The notes under the pieces: model-generated
The model's input: the letters and a program-made list of their open reading frames with translations, nothing else
Told to the model about the DNA's origin: nothing
Database searches by the model: none
Translations under genes and position numbers: made by a program
Shown: positions 14,245-25,800 of the stretch, in pieces
How positions within the stretch are numbered: the stretch's first letter is position 1
Layout of the letters: every line of letters begins with the position of its first letter
Assembly: GCA_030065205.1 (NCBI GenBank)
Contig: JASJDN010000032.1
Location: 1-36,397 of the forward strand
Origin: Crocosphaera sp.
GTDB taxonomy: Bacteria; Cyanobacteriota; Cyanobacteriia; Cyanobacteriales; Microcystaceae
Direction: 5' to 3'
Length of the DNA stretch: 36,397 nucleotides

Positions 14245-15714
14245 ATGAGTGAAAAAAAACGTCAATCATGGGACTTTGGCAGGTTTATCGCCACCTTAAA
14301 CGATTTTGAATTAATCCCTTTTGTCAGTGATCTAAAAAAATTGTTCAAGTCAAAAGATTCCCTTTCACCCAAACAACAAAATAGCACTATGGGTATTATA
14401 TTAGTCACAGGAGCCACAGGGGGCGTAGGTAAGCGTGTTGTTCGTCGTTTACTATCACAAAAGTACCAGGTTCGTGCTTTGGTACGGGATAAAGAAGCCG
14501 CTAAACCTCTGTTTGATGAGAGGGTCGAACTGGTTCAAGGGGATGTCACTCGTCCCGAAACCTTAACCCCAAGACTTGTAGACAACGTGGTAGCGGTGAT
14601 CTCTTGTGTGGGAACCCGTGTCCAACCCGTAGAAGGAGACACACCCAACCGAGATAAATATTACCAAGGAACTAAGTTTTATATGCCGCAAGTGGTAGAC
14701 AGTCCCCAACAAGTGGAATATATGGGGATGAAAAATTTAATTGAGGTAGTTAAAAAAGGCATAAGATCCGATACCAAATTATTATTTGATTTTACCCATC
14801 CCACAGAACAAATAAAAGACATCTGGGGTGCAGTGGATGATGTGGTCATGGGAGGAGTGAGTGAAAGTAGTCTCCGTTTAGAACAAAATAAAGCCGTATT
14901 TTCTGGTAACGTCTCTACGGCAAATAATGGGGGGTTTGCTTCAGTGAGAACCAAAAATCTTACTCCACCTTTGGATTTATTGGAGTATGAAGGCATAGAA
15001 TTAAAGGTACAAGGGGATGGCAAACGCTATAAATTTATTATTCGTTGCGAAGGAAAATGGGATGGTGTGGGCTATAGTTATTCCTTTGATACCTTTGCTA
15101 ATACCCCAACAACAGTCCGTATTCCCTTCTCTAAATTGATACCCGTTTTTCGTGCCAAAACCGTCCCAGAAATGGGGAACTTTGACCCCAGTTGTGTCTA
15201 TTCTATGCAGTTAATGCAAACCAAATTCGAGTATGATGGAGCCTTAAACCCCAAGTTTTCCCCAGGTTTATTTCGTCTAGAAGTCAATTCTATTAAAGCT
15301 TATGGACGCAACGTTAACACACCACAATTCATTTTAATCAGTTCTGCTGGTGTCACCCGTCCCGGTCGTTCTGATATCAATATAGAAGAACAACCCCCCG
15401 CCGTCAAAATGAACGATAAACTCGGTGGTATTCTTACTTGGAAATTAAAAGGGGAAGACGTATTACGGGAAAGTGGTTTAAACTATACTATTATTCGTCC
15501 CTGTGCCTTAACCGAAAACCCTGGCAATAAAGCCTTAATTTTTGAGCAAGGGGATAACTTAAAAGGGCAAGTCAGTCGAGAAGCGATCGCCGATCTCTGT
15601 TTACAACTGTTACGCTGGCCCGAAGCTTGTCAAAAAACCTTTGAAGTATGCGAAGATGAAACACCAGACCAAGGAAAGACCAAACAAGCGATCGCAGCTT
15701 TAACCACAGATTAA
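14245..15714 (+). CDS. SDR family NAD(P)-binding protein with inserted CIA30 domain
   Basis: 489 residues from the ATG at 14245 (MSEKKRQSWDFGRFIATLND). The frame is open back to an ATG at 14185, which lacks a ribosome binding site; homologues I recall begin at MSEKKRQ. An atypical-SDR Rossmann motif, ILVTGATGGVGKRVVRRLLS, is followed by VRALVRDKEAA and VELVQGDVT. The fold is then interrupted by a CIA30 beta-sandwich domain (LLFDFTHPTEQIKDIWGAVD, DVVMGGVSESSL, then FIIRCEGKWDGVGYSYSFDT). The SDR fold resumes with FILISSAGVTRPGR and LRESGLNYTIIRPCALTENP. This architecture is common in cyanobacteria and plastids, where CIA30 proteins are linked to NDH/complex I assembly. The exact reaction is unknown. 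bioD follows after 1 nt, so the two are co-transcribed. Confidence 0.9.
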   Translation: MSEKKRQSWDFGRFIATLNDFELIPFVSDLKKLFKSKDSLSPKQQNSTMGIILVTGATGGVGKRVVRRLLSQKYQVRALVRDKEAAKPLFDERVELVQGDVTRPETLTPRLVDNVVAVISCVGTRVQPVEGDTPNRDKYYQGTKFYMPQVVDSPQQVEYMGMKNLIEVVKKGIRSDTKLLFDFTHPTEQIKDIWGAVDDVVMGGVSESSLRLEQNKAVFSGNVSTANNGGFASVRTKNLTPPLDLLEYEGIELKVQGDGKRYKFIIRCEGKWDGVGYSYSFDTFANTPTTVRIPFSKLIPVFRAKTVPEMGNFDPSCVYSMQLMQTKFEYDGALNPKFSPGLFRLEVNSIKAYGRNVNTPQFILISSAGVTRPGRSDINIEEQPPAVKMNDKLGGILTWKLKGEDVLRESGLNYTIIRPCALTENPGNKALIFEQGDNLKGQVSREAIADLCLQLLRWPEACQKTFEVCEDETPDQGKTKQAIAALTTD

Positions 15715-15715
15715 C

Positions 15716-16387
15716 ATGACAACTTTATTAATTGTTGGCACCGATACAGAAGTCGGTAAAACCGTCGTTACCTCCGCTTTAGCTGCTTATTGGCAAACCT
15801 ATTATTCCTCTCAATCGTTAGGAATAATAAAATTAGTACAAACCGGTATCGGGGATGTGGAACAGTATCACCAGTTATTCCCCGACGTGGAAGTGGTGAA
15901 CCCTCTACGCTATGATACCCCTGTTGCTCCTCCGGTGGCTGCTGAACGAGAAAATCGCCCCATTCCATTAGATCAGGTATGGAAGGGGTTAAACGACCTA
16001 CAACAGCGTAAAAACTGGGTATTAGCAGAAGCATTAGGGGGGTTAGGTTCCCCTGTGACTTGGGAGTTAACTGTTGCTGATCTAGCCGGAGACTGGCGTT
16101 TACCCACGGTATTAGTGGTTCCTGTCAAGTTAGGGGCGATCGCTCAAACGGTGGCGAATGTGGCGTTAGCTCGTCAACATAAGGTTAATTTAAAAGGGAT
16201 TATTTTCAGTTGTTCTAGTCCTATGTCTGAGGAAGAAATTGCTAATTTTATTCCCATTGATTTAATACAGTCTTTAACCCAAACCCCTGTATTGGGTATG
16301 ATTCCTCACGTAGATAACACCAAAGATATTAATAAATTAGCCTATGTTGCTGCTAATTTAGACCTAGAAAGGTTGTCACAGAATTAG
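15716..16387 (+). CDS. bioD: Dethiobiotin synthetase
   Basis: 223 residues, normal for BioD. It catalyses ATP-dependent ring closure of 7,8-diaminononanoate with CO2 to dethiobiotin, the penultimate biotin step, in the cytoplasm. The P-loop is TLLIVGTDTEVGKTVVTSAL (GTDTxVGKT signature). IIKLVQTGIG holds the conserved substrate lysine (most family members have KPxxTG; here L replaces P). VLAEALGGLGSPV is the family VEGAGG-type substrate loop. VPVKLGAIAQTVANVALARQ and LKGIIFSC follow the family order. The preceding stop codon is separated by 1 nt. It is a housekeeping gene unrelated to the surrounding toxin systems. Confidence 0.93.
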   Translation: MTTLLIVGTDTEVGKTVVTSALAAYWQTYYSSQSLGIIKLVQTGIGDVEQYHQLFPDVEVVNPLRYDTPVAPPVAAERENRPIPLDQVWKGLNDLQQRKNWVLAEALGGLGSPVTWELTVADLAGDWRLPTVLVVPVKLGAIAQTVANVALARQHKVNLKGIIFSCSSPMSEEEIANFIPIDLIQSLTQTPVLGMIPHVDNTKDINKLAYVAANLDLERLSQN

Positions 16388-16819
16388 GAAACTGTAACAG
16401 TTTTGACATATTACTTGATCTTTAATCTAGTTTTCGCTAGGTTAGAGTCACGAAAAATAAAGCCCTGTAAACGAACCTAACCTAACAGGCTCTATGGTGC
16501 TTTGAAACGACTATAACTTGTTTATTCTTGGAATGAGAGCATTACGTCGAGAATTTGCCTCTTGTTTCTAACGAACAATCACCCCTAACTTTACGATCGC
16601 ACTTTTGTTGTTTGTTGTAGTCGTCTCCGCCCTATCTTAATTGTTACTCCTAAAACAAGGAGCTAAAAGCCTTAATCAATTGTTTTTTTCCATACAGTTT
16701 ACTGCAAGGAAAATCAAGCTCATCATTTTTCAACTGGCAAAGATTAGGACAAAAGCGTGCAACCTTTTTGATGAAGAATGCACCCTACTAACAACGGCTT
16801 TGAACAAGCCGGAGGATAT
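16388..16819 (+). promoter_or_regulatory. Intergenic region upstream of the TcA operon
   Basis: About 430 nt between bioD and the TcA-like gene. It should contain the bioD terminator and the TcA promoter. An imperfect inverted repeat, AGCCCTGT at about 16462 and ACAGGCT at about 16487, could form a hairpin but has no clear U-tract. A short 60-codon plus frame at 16641-16823 overlaps the TcA start and has no family features. No confident -35/-10 pair was identified. Confidence 0.4.
16811..16815 (+). promoter_or_regulatory. Ribosome binding site deciding the TcA start
   Basis: GGAGG lies 4 nt before the ATG at 16820. The in-frame ATG at 16778 has no comparable site, so the first 14 codons of the longest frame are probably untranslated. 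Confidence 0.75.
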
Positions 16820-19800
16820 ATGACTCAACAATTACCAAGCTATGAACGGATTTTTGGGGAAATAGATTTCAAAAAAGGAGATGAAGCCCGATCCGTGTAT
16901 TCCCCTGCGGCTTATTTAGCTGATTTATTGCAACTATTGGATGATCAGTTTGAGGAGCAGGAGTTTGACCAGTATCGAAAAGATATCAAGGAAATAAAGC
17001 TGAATGCTAAAAACACCTTTGAGATGCTACCCTACCTGGAGCGAGTGAATGAGATTTTAGAATCTAAAATCAAGAATGATGGGGATGGTGAGGCTTTTCA
17101 ACAGATCCGTGAAGCGGTTTATCCCTTTAACTTGCCCCAAGATATTGACTACGCAACAGTTAAACTTTATCTTCAGCATCTTGGTATCAAAGCAGAGGAA
17201 CTGTATCGATTACTCGACGAAATGCCACAACCAGAACTGTTGGCAAAAGCTTATTTAGGGATCTTAGAACAAGAGTGGACGGCTCTGATAGAAACCGCCC
17301 GAACTGATAATGATCATAAGCTTGCAAAGTGTTATGGCGTTACTAATCTTTCAAATATAAAGGATTCAGTGAGTGGAAATATTATTGTAGATGAATTTAT
17401 AAAAGCAACAAACATCAGTGAACTAGAACTTCAAGAACTATTATGGCAAAATCTGAATGAAAAGAGTGAAAAAGAGAAACTTCAGGATACTAATTTTTTC
17501 TGTAATCATGCTCAAAAGGGGGCTGCTGATTTAACTGAAGATAAACAAAGCATTGAGTGGAAAAGCGAAGACTCTACATCACAGCAGGAAGGACTTAAGT
17601 TATGGTTAGATCGTGCTAACCGCTTTATCCGTCTCGCTAAGAAAACGGGGTTCACTTTTACTGAACTGGATATCATCCTCCGTACCTGCTGTAACAATCA
17701 GTTAAATTCAGAAGCATTTACCCGCATTGCAGTAGTTCACTGGTTAAAGACTAAGTTAGAGTTAGAAGTTGATGAGATTTGTGGCTTTTTTGCTCCCATG
17801 AATATCCTCGGACAAGGGAATGGGGAGATGCCGATGGATCTGTTTAATCGTGTTTACAATAACCGTTGTGCGATCGCCGATAAACAGTATATCTGGAATC
17901 ATCAAAATGAGCCTCAACAATTTTCTGAGCTAGGACTTACCAAGATTGAATTCAAACTAGATATTCTCGATACATCCAATGATAGTTATCGCAAAAGGAT
18001 TGCCCACTGCTTGGATTTACCAAACAAGCAACTGACCTACTTAATTAAAAAGTTTCGTAGCCACTTTGATCAAGATGAGCTTTGGAATACCGACTCTGAA
18101 GAAATGTCAATGCTTACCACTTTTTACCGTGTCAGTAAGCTGGCCAATATCTGTGAAATCTCTTTAGAAGAGCTATTTATTATTTTCGATATCTTAGAAA
18201 AAGATCCCACTGTTCGTCAATTTAAAAATTACAACGTTTTAATAGACTTCGAGATAGATAAGCGCGATTGCTACGAAATTATCTCCCAGGATAATATTCA
18301 AGACTCCATGTGGTTGATCCAAGTGGTTTATGGATTGACTCAATGGATGCCAAAAAACGACTTTTCTGCTCATGAATTGTTAAAAATAACCAGTGGTGAT
18401 TATGTCAAGAAAATTGATTTGAGGAAAATTGATGATACCATGCCGGTTAAGAAAATCAAAAGCCAAAAGGAAATTGACGATAAAGAAAAATTAGCATTAT
18501 TCAATGAGTGGCATCAAGGGTTTAAACCTTTACATTTTAAAGAATCTTTACTAAAAAAAGCTGGTTTGGATAGCCGAACATCACGGCTAGTTTATACAAC
18601 CTTAAGTAACTCCAAATATCATCTTACGAAGAAAGAGCCTAGACTCATTTCCTTTGATATCAATATGGTTAAAAAAGCGGCCATGGACGCTATCAATCAA
18701 ATTGATACCATTACAGAGAAAGATTTTTTGGGCTTAGGTATTAGCGAAAAAATAGCCGATAAAATTTATAGCAATTTGATTCATAAAGGTTACTTGAATA
18801 GTCAAGGTAGGCCCATTGAAGACCAATTCACTACCGATATCAATGAATTCCAGATTGATACAGACTTTACCCATATTCGGTCTGCTCTATTTAAGAAAAT
18901 TAGCCAGCTAAATCAAGACTATGAGGGTGTTTCCATTTATCCTTCCCATCTCGAAGCCTTGGGATTACAAGAATTGAAATCTAGAGAACTCTACCAGAAT
19001 CTAAGTTTTAACAGTTATATCGATGATGAAGGTAGTTTAATTGAAAGGTCATTCTTCGAGAATTTAGATAATGAAGAAGATTTTGAAGTTAATGCCAATA
19101 TCAGTGCCTACTCAAAGGACTTATTTAAGATTCTTACTAAGGGTATTAAAGGGATAAAAAAACATAAAATTTTAGTCAAAGAAAGCGTCTTTTCTAAGTT
19201 AAAAATGACAGAACAAGAAGTAGATGATTTGATAGAAAATTTAAAATTTAACGAGTATATCGATGAAGATCAGTATTTTATCGATAACCTGAAAATAACT
19301 CAACTCGAACTAGAAGATTTTTCTCTGTCTCGGCAATTATATCCCCATCAAACAGACATATTATCAGCCCTAAAACAACATATTAAAAACGATCTCTCCA
19401 GTTATCTTCAGTTTAGCCGAGAGGATTTTCTAGAGGTTGCTGATAAAATTGTGGCAAGATGGTGTATCCTCGTTATGGAACATCACTTTCTAGAAGACGG
19501 GAAAATAGCCGAAAAACATAAAGCATTTTTTAGAGAAGAAGAAAATTCAGAAAAATTCGATATTTGGTGGTCATTTGAGCCGAATGATAACCGAGTTGTA
19601 TTTAATACTGTACGCAATATTATTTTGATGTCTGACAAATTGCAATTAGTGGAAAAAAACCTCGATGAAAAAGGATTTAGTAGCAGCGAAAAAGAGGAAC
19701 TATTTGACCTTTTAAAAAGTTTAGACTATATCAGCGATGACCGTAAAATAGCAGAGGATAAGCTGGATTATTTTCTCAATGTTGATAATGCTCTGCTGAT

Positions 19801-22800
19801 GTCTCTAGAAGGATTTGAAGATTACAATCAAGAGATTTTTGATTTATTACATAAGATTGCTAAAGAACAATCGACAATGGTTAATAAAGTGGTGGCCGTT
19901 GTCAGAACGTTAGCTGAAAAACAAGAAACCTTTATCTATCAACAATTAAAACAGAAATTTAATCTGAATGTTGATAGTCTGCGAGTGATTTCTGCTGAGA
20001 TGTTTAAAGGTAGTGATCAGATCGCATCTGAATGGTTATTACCCTTATTAAAAGCTGAAGATATGCTCGGCAAGATCAATAAACTGCCCAAAGAACAGCG
20101 TTTTAATACCGCATATCGCCGAACTCAGCAGTTTGCTTTATTAGCCAATAAACTCAAACTCAGTAAAGAAGAAATTGAACTTGTCTTTAATGATCAAAGT
20201 TTAGTGGAGAAATTTCCTGAAAAGCTATCACTTCCCCAAAAACCGACAGCCATTACAAAATTTGATGCCCTCTTGGAAAATGGGGATGGCAATATCTACT
20301 TATTTGAAGGTAATAGATATTGGATTTATGATGGCATGACCTATGAATTAAAAGAAGAAGAAGGGAAAGAAGTTAAAGAACTTTCAGTTCACTTTGCCGG
20401 TAAAACAATTAATGCAGCTTTTGTGGACAATGATGGTCGCAACGTCATTATCGCAGGGGGACAATACTATCAACAATCCAAAGATAATCAAGTTTGGGAA
20501 CTCAAAGAAAGAGAATGGGGCAAAATCCATAATAACTTCCAGAACCTTGATAAAATCGATGCCGCTTATACCGATAGTAGTGGCTACACCTATCTATTTT
20601 CAGGGGAAGAATATGTCCGCAAATCAAAGCGAAGCCAAAATATTGATGAAGGCTATCCTAAAAAAATTAGTCAACATTGGAAACATGAACCAGGCAACGA
20701 ACAACTACCAAAAACCTTTCAAGAATCTATAGATGCTGCCTTTGTTGGACATGATGGTAACACCTACTTATTTAAAAACGAGCAATTTGTTAGCTCAGAC
20801 GACCTAACTAAACCCCAGAATATTCTAACGAAGTGGGGGCGAAGCAAAAATAATCTCAAAACCATCGGCAAAGTCGACGCAGCCTATATCGATGGTAGTC
20901 AAATTATGATCTTCTGTGGCGATCAGATATTTAGTTTTGAGGATTGCCTGGAAAATGATGGCGTGATGCCCTCAGAGGGGTTTCCTAAACTCATTAAAGA
21001 ACACTTTAACAAGCTTCCTGCTGAATTTCACCAAGACATCGATGGAGCTTTTAAACAGCAAAATGGCGTAATTCACCTCTTCAAAGACAAAAAATATATA
21101 ACCATTGATTCAAATGATTCAAAGAAGGATTTGAGTGTTCCTCATGACATCAAAGGATATTGGGGTAAAACCTCAACCAACCCACTGACCCATGATACCA
21201 AGAATGCCAAGGGTGAGACTATCCCTGCTGGTCAAGTCGATGCTGCTTTTGTTGGTCTGGATGGGAAAACCTATCTCTTCAGTGGTGATCAGTATTTCCG
21301 TTATTCGGGTGATGACTATTCCGAAGTGGATGCAGGATATCCGAGAACAATTGCATCCGACTGGGGAGAATTAGAACAAGTTAATGCAGCTTTCGTGTTG
21401 GATGGAAAGACTTATTTATTCGGTTTAAAGTTTTCTTCAGACCCTAAATCTCCTTCAGAACCAAAGTATGTTCGCTATTCAACCAATGACTACAAAAAAG
21501 CAGATGAAGATTATCCCAGAGATGTGGACAATAGCTGGTGGATTATACCTAAGACGTTAATTGATGCTGGATTTACTGCCGTTGACGCAATTTTCACAGA
21601 CTACAATGGCCATATCTATCTCTTTTCTGACGACCAATTTATCTACTGTGAAGATATGAATCGTTGGTGGTCAAACGAACCCCAAAAAATTGCTGAGAAA
21701 TGGGATGACATTCCCTTTACGCAAATTAATGCTGCCTTTACCGGAAAAGATGGAAAAACCTATTTCTTTTCTGGTAATGAGTATGTTCGTTTCTCCGACA
21801 AAGAGTTTTGTAACTTAGACAATGGTTATCCCAGAAATACCAAGAAATTTTGGGGTAACATCAATAATAATATCCAAGAAACTGGAAAGATTGATGCAGC
21901 AGTGCGACTGCATTCTGAATGGGAGGAAAAAGTTAACGGTAAAACCGAGCCGAAGAAGCAGAGCGCAATTCATACCTATCTATTTTCCGGGTCACAATTC
22001 TTCCGATACACCAATGATAATTACGACACTGTTGACTCTGGTTATCCAAAATTCATCAAAGATTCTTTAGCCGATGAACCTTGCTTTAAAAACCTCAAGA
22101 AAGATAAAGAGAGTCTGGCCTTTGTCGAAAAAATGTCTGCTGCTTTTGCTGATCAACGTCATGTTTATGTTTTCGCTGATCAACAACTTCGCGTCATTTC
22201 CAGTAGCAGATCGAAGATTTACAATGAGTTAAAAATTCCAACCCGCGATTCAAAAGCTGATTCAAAAGCTGATTCAAAAGCTGATTCACAAGCTGAAATT
22301 CAAATTGAATGCGCCTTTATTGAAGACGGCTCAGTTTATATTAGAAGTAAAGATAAAAAACAAGAATGGTATCATAGTTCCAGTTGGGAAAGTATAACCA
22401 GAAAAGGACAGAAAAAAGACCCCGAATCATTTACTAAACTCGGTGATGGTTTCAAATCGAAAATAGACGCTATAGACGCTGTACTCAAAGGCAAAGATGG
22501 GAATACTTATTTATTCACAGATAAGCAAGTTTACAACCTATTGTTAGATGAAACCAGGGATATAGAAGAGGAATGGGGGCGTGTAGCCAACCACATCTAT
22601 GAATCTGGACAGGTAGATGCTGGATTTGTAGGCCGAGATGGTAACACCTATCTATTTTCTGGGGAGCAGTTTTTTACCTATGAAAATAATAACCCCAAAG
22701 GAGAAAAAACGCCGAAACCACCAGAAATGATCAAAGATAAATGGGGTGGGTTAATGGGTGTGACTTCTGCTTATGTTCTTGATGGGAAGACTTATCTATT

Positions 22801-25800
22801 AGAACCCCCTAATGAAGATGGAAAGTTCCGATATATTTGTTACTCATCCAATGACTACACAACACCCGATAATGAAAAACCCATAGAGACTAACCAAAGC
22901 TTTTGGAAAATTCCCCAGGAATATCAAGAAGAGGGTTTTGACTCGGTTGATGCTGTTTATGTTGAGGGTGAGAATCTGATCTTGATCCATAATGGTCAAT
23001 TCTTGGAATACAATCCCGAAAACGATTATTGGTCTTATCCTAAGTCTCTAGATCAGTTGTGGAAGGGAATTGATTGTGATAATCACGTCATTCAAGGGTT
23101 AAGAACCGTATTTGTTGATGGAAACGGTGCCATTCATTGTTTCAACCCGGAGTGTTTCTTGACTATTGATTCAAATAATCGAGGGACCTCGGAGATAAAC
23201 AAGATTTACAGAACAAGAGATCATTGGGGACTGCTTGAGAATAGTTTATCGGATAAAGTAGATGCTGCTGTTGTTGATCATCAGGGGAAAACGTATTTAT
23301 TCTCAGGGGAGCAATATGTACGTTATTCCGGGGATGACTATCGACAGATTGATAAAGATTACCCAAAACCGATTGCTATCAACTTACGCAAAGAAGACAG
23401 CTTTAAGCATCTACCAGATGAGTTTGAAGAGAAGATTGCCCAAAAAGAAACCATAACAGCAGTGGTGATCAATCAACGCAATGTGTATCTCGTGATCGAT
23501 ACTGCTTTATTTGTTGCTTCTACAGAATTAGCAGCTAATTATGACCTCAATAAACTAGCTTGCAGTGAACAACCCTTTTTAGCCAACGGTAAAATCGATG
23601 GGGCTGTAGCCTATGAAGATTCTAGCCAAAAATTAACTTACTTATTCTCTGGTAATCGTTTTATTCGCTATTCCGGTGACGAATACGAATACATCGATAG
23701 CGGATATCCCAAAACCATTGCTTCTGGCTTACTACATGAGAATATATTACATAGTACAAATGTTTCTGTTCCCGTTGAGTTAGTTGATGGCATCGATGCT
23801 GCTTTAAAAGACAAAAACGGGAATGTTCATCTGATTAAGGGTTCAAAACTTTGGAAAAAACATGGGAAGAAAGAAGACAAGGTAACAGAGTTCTGGTTAA
23901 GAACAAAAAATGATTTTGCCACATTAACATCGGATAACTCAATCGATGCTGCCATTATTGATTCAGAAGGTGGGTTAGTTGTCTTTAAAAAGGGTCAATA
24001 TATCCGTTATGCTAATCCATTACAGAAATATGTTGACCCAGGTTATCCTAAATCCATTAAAAATAATTGGGGTAATCTACCCAAGGAATTTGAAGATGGT
24101 ATTGATGCAGCATTCCAATTTGAAGGCCACCATTACTTTGTTAATGATGACCAATATGTTCGGTTTCTTAATAATAGCCATGAATGTCCTCAGATTATGG
24201 GACCTTATGAGTTTAAGAAACGATGGGGAAACTGGGCGGATTATCTCATATCCGATATCCAGGTAATTACCAAATTTAAAGAACTGAACGATACCTATAT
24301 CGATGGTGATTCAACCTTAACAGATATTATTCATCCCACACAAGGTAACACCAAGTTGCCCTATTTTGAACTGGCAACGTTATTTGATTGGGATATCGAG
24401 CAACTAAAATGGCTGAAGAAACATAATAGCTTTCTTCAAAAGAATAATCAATTTGAGAATCGGTTTAATATTGAGCTTATCCTACGAATGTTTGATTTCT
24501 TCGAGATGGCCGACAAGATTTCAACTGAACCAAAATCCCTTTATTCAAAACTACTGGATAAACTCTTTATAACTAAGGCTAAATTCACTCAGGGGACAAA
24601 GTATCCTAGTAACGATGAAATTGTCCTCGCTAAAGAGGAGTTAACCAAACTGTTGACCACAACCCACTGTGGTGTCAAAGGGGTTGAGTTGCTACACAAC
24701 GAAATCAGAGATGAGTTAAATCTGAGCAAACGTGATGCCCTCTTACCTTATGCTATTCATCAAGATCAAGCAGTCAATAATGCTCGTGAACTTTATCAGA
24801 AATTATTAATTGATGTAGAAATGGGCAGCGAAGTATCCATCTCTCGCATCAAAGAAGCGATCGCCGCAGTACAACTCTTTATGCACCGTTATTTTCTTAA
24901 TCTCGAAGATGCCAAACTCAGAGATCAAGATCAGGTTCAACGTCGAAAAGCATTGCTCAAACAATGGGAATGGATGAAGAATTATCGGGTTTGGGAAGTC
25001 AACCGCAAAGTCTTTTTGTATCCAGAAAACTATATTCGAGCAGAACTAAGAGATGGCAAAACACCAGAATTTAAAGCCTTAGAACAAGAACTACTGCAAG
25101 GTGAACTCAATGATATCAATGTTACCCAAGCTTTTAATGGGTTTATTGACAAATATATTGAATTATCACAGCTAAAAGTGGCCGGTGGTTATGTGTATGA
25201 TAATCCCGAAAATACGGCTGATAAAAACATGGTTTTGTTTGGTCATACTATCAGTGAACCAAGACGCTATTATTATCGAAGTGCCACCTTTATTAAGGGC
25301 GAAACCCATTCAGTTGATTGGCAACCCTGGGAAGAGGTAAATATTCAAATTAATTCCGAACGGGTTTACCCTGTCTATATCCTAAACCGAGTTTATGTTT
25401 TCTGGGCAGAAATCGAACAGAAAAGTGATATTGGACCTAATACAGAGATCAATATTAGTTCAGATGAGAATAATAAGAATACAAAAGTTGATTCTAATGC
25501 TACTTTTGAATCTGTTTTGCAGATTTATTACTCCTATTATGATTTGAATAAAACTTGGGTACCTGCTCAGAAATTGAATTATTCCATCACTTCAAGACTC
25601 ACCATCACCGAATATTTTCTAGATTTTAGTAGCTCGAAAAAAAATCGTTATCTGGATCTGGATAGTATTCTCATAAACTGTCGCTATACGACAGACCAAG
25701 GAATGTTAAAAGCGAAAATAAAAGACAATAAATATGTAGATGTGGATGATCTTATCAAATTAATTGAAGAGGCAACTACAGATAACAAAGTCTATCTCAT

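Noticed and set aside
16778..16819. Longer N-terminus of the TcA-like protein from the ATG at 16778
   Set aside because: No ribosome binding site there, whereas GGAGG stands 4 nt before the in-frame ATG at 16820, and the TcA homology begins after that.
16641..16823. 60-codon frame just before the TcA-like gene
   Set aside because: No homology pattern and it overlaps the TcA start; more likely leader sequence.
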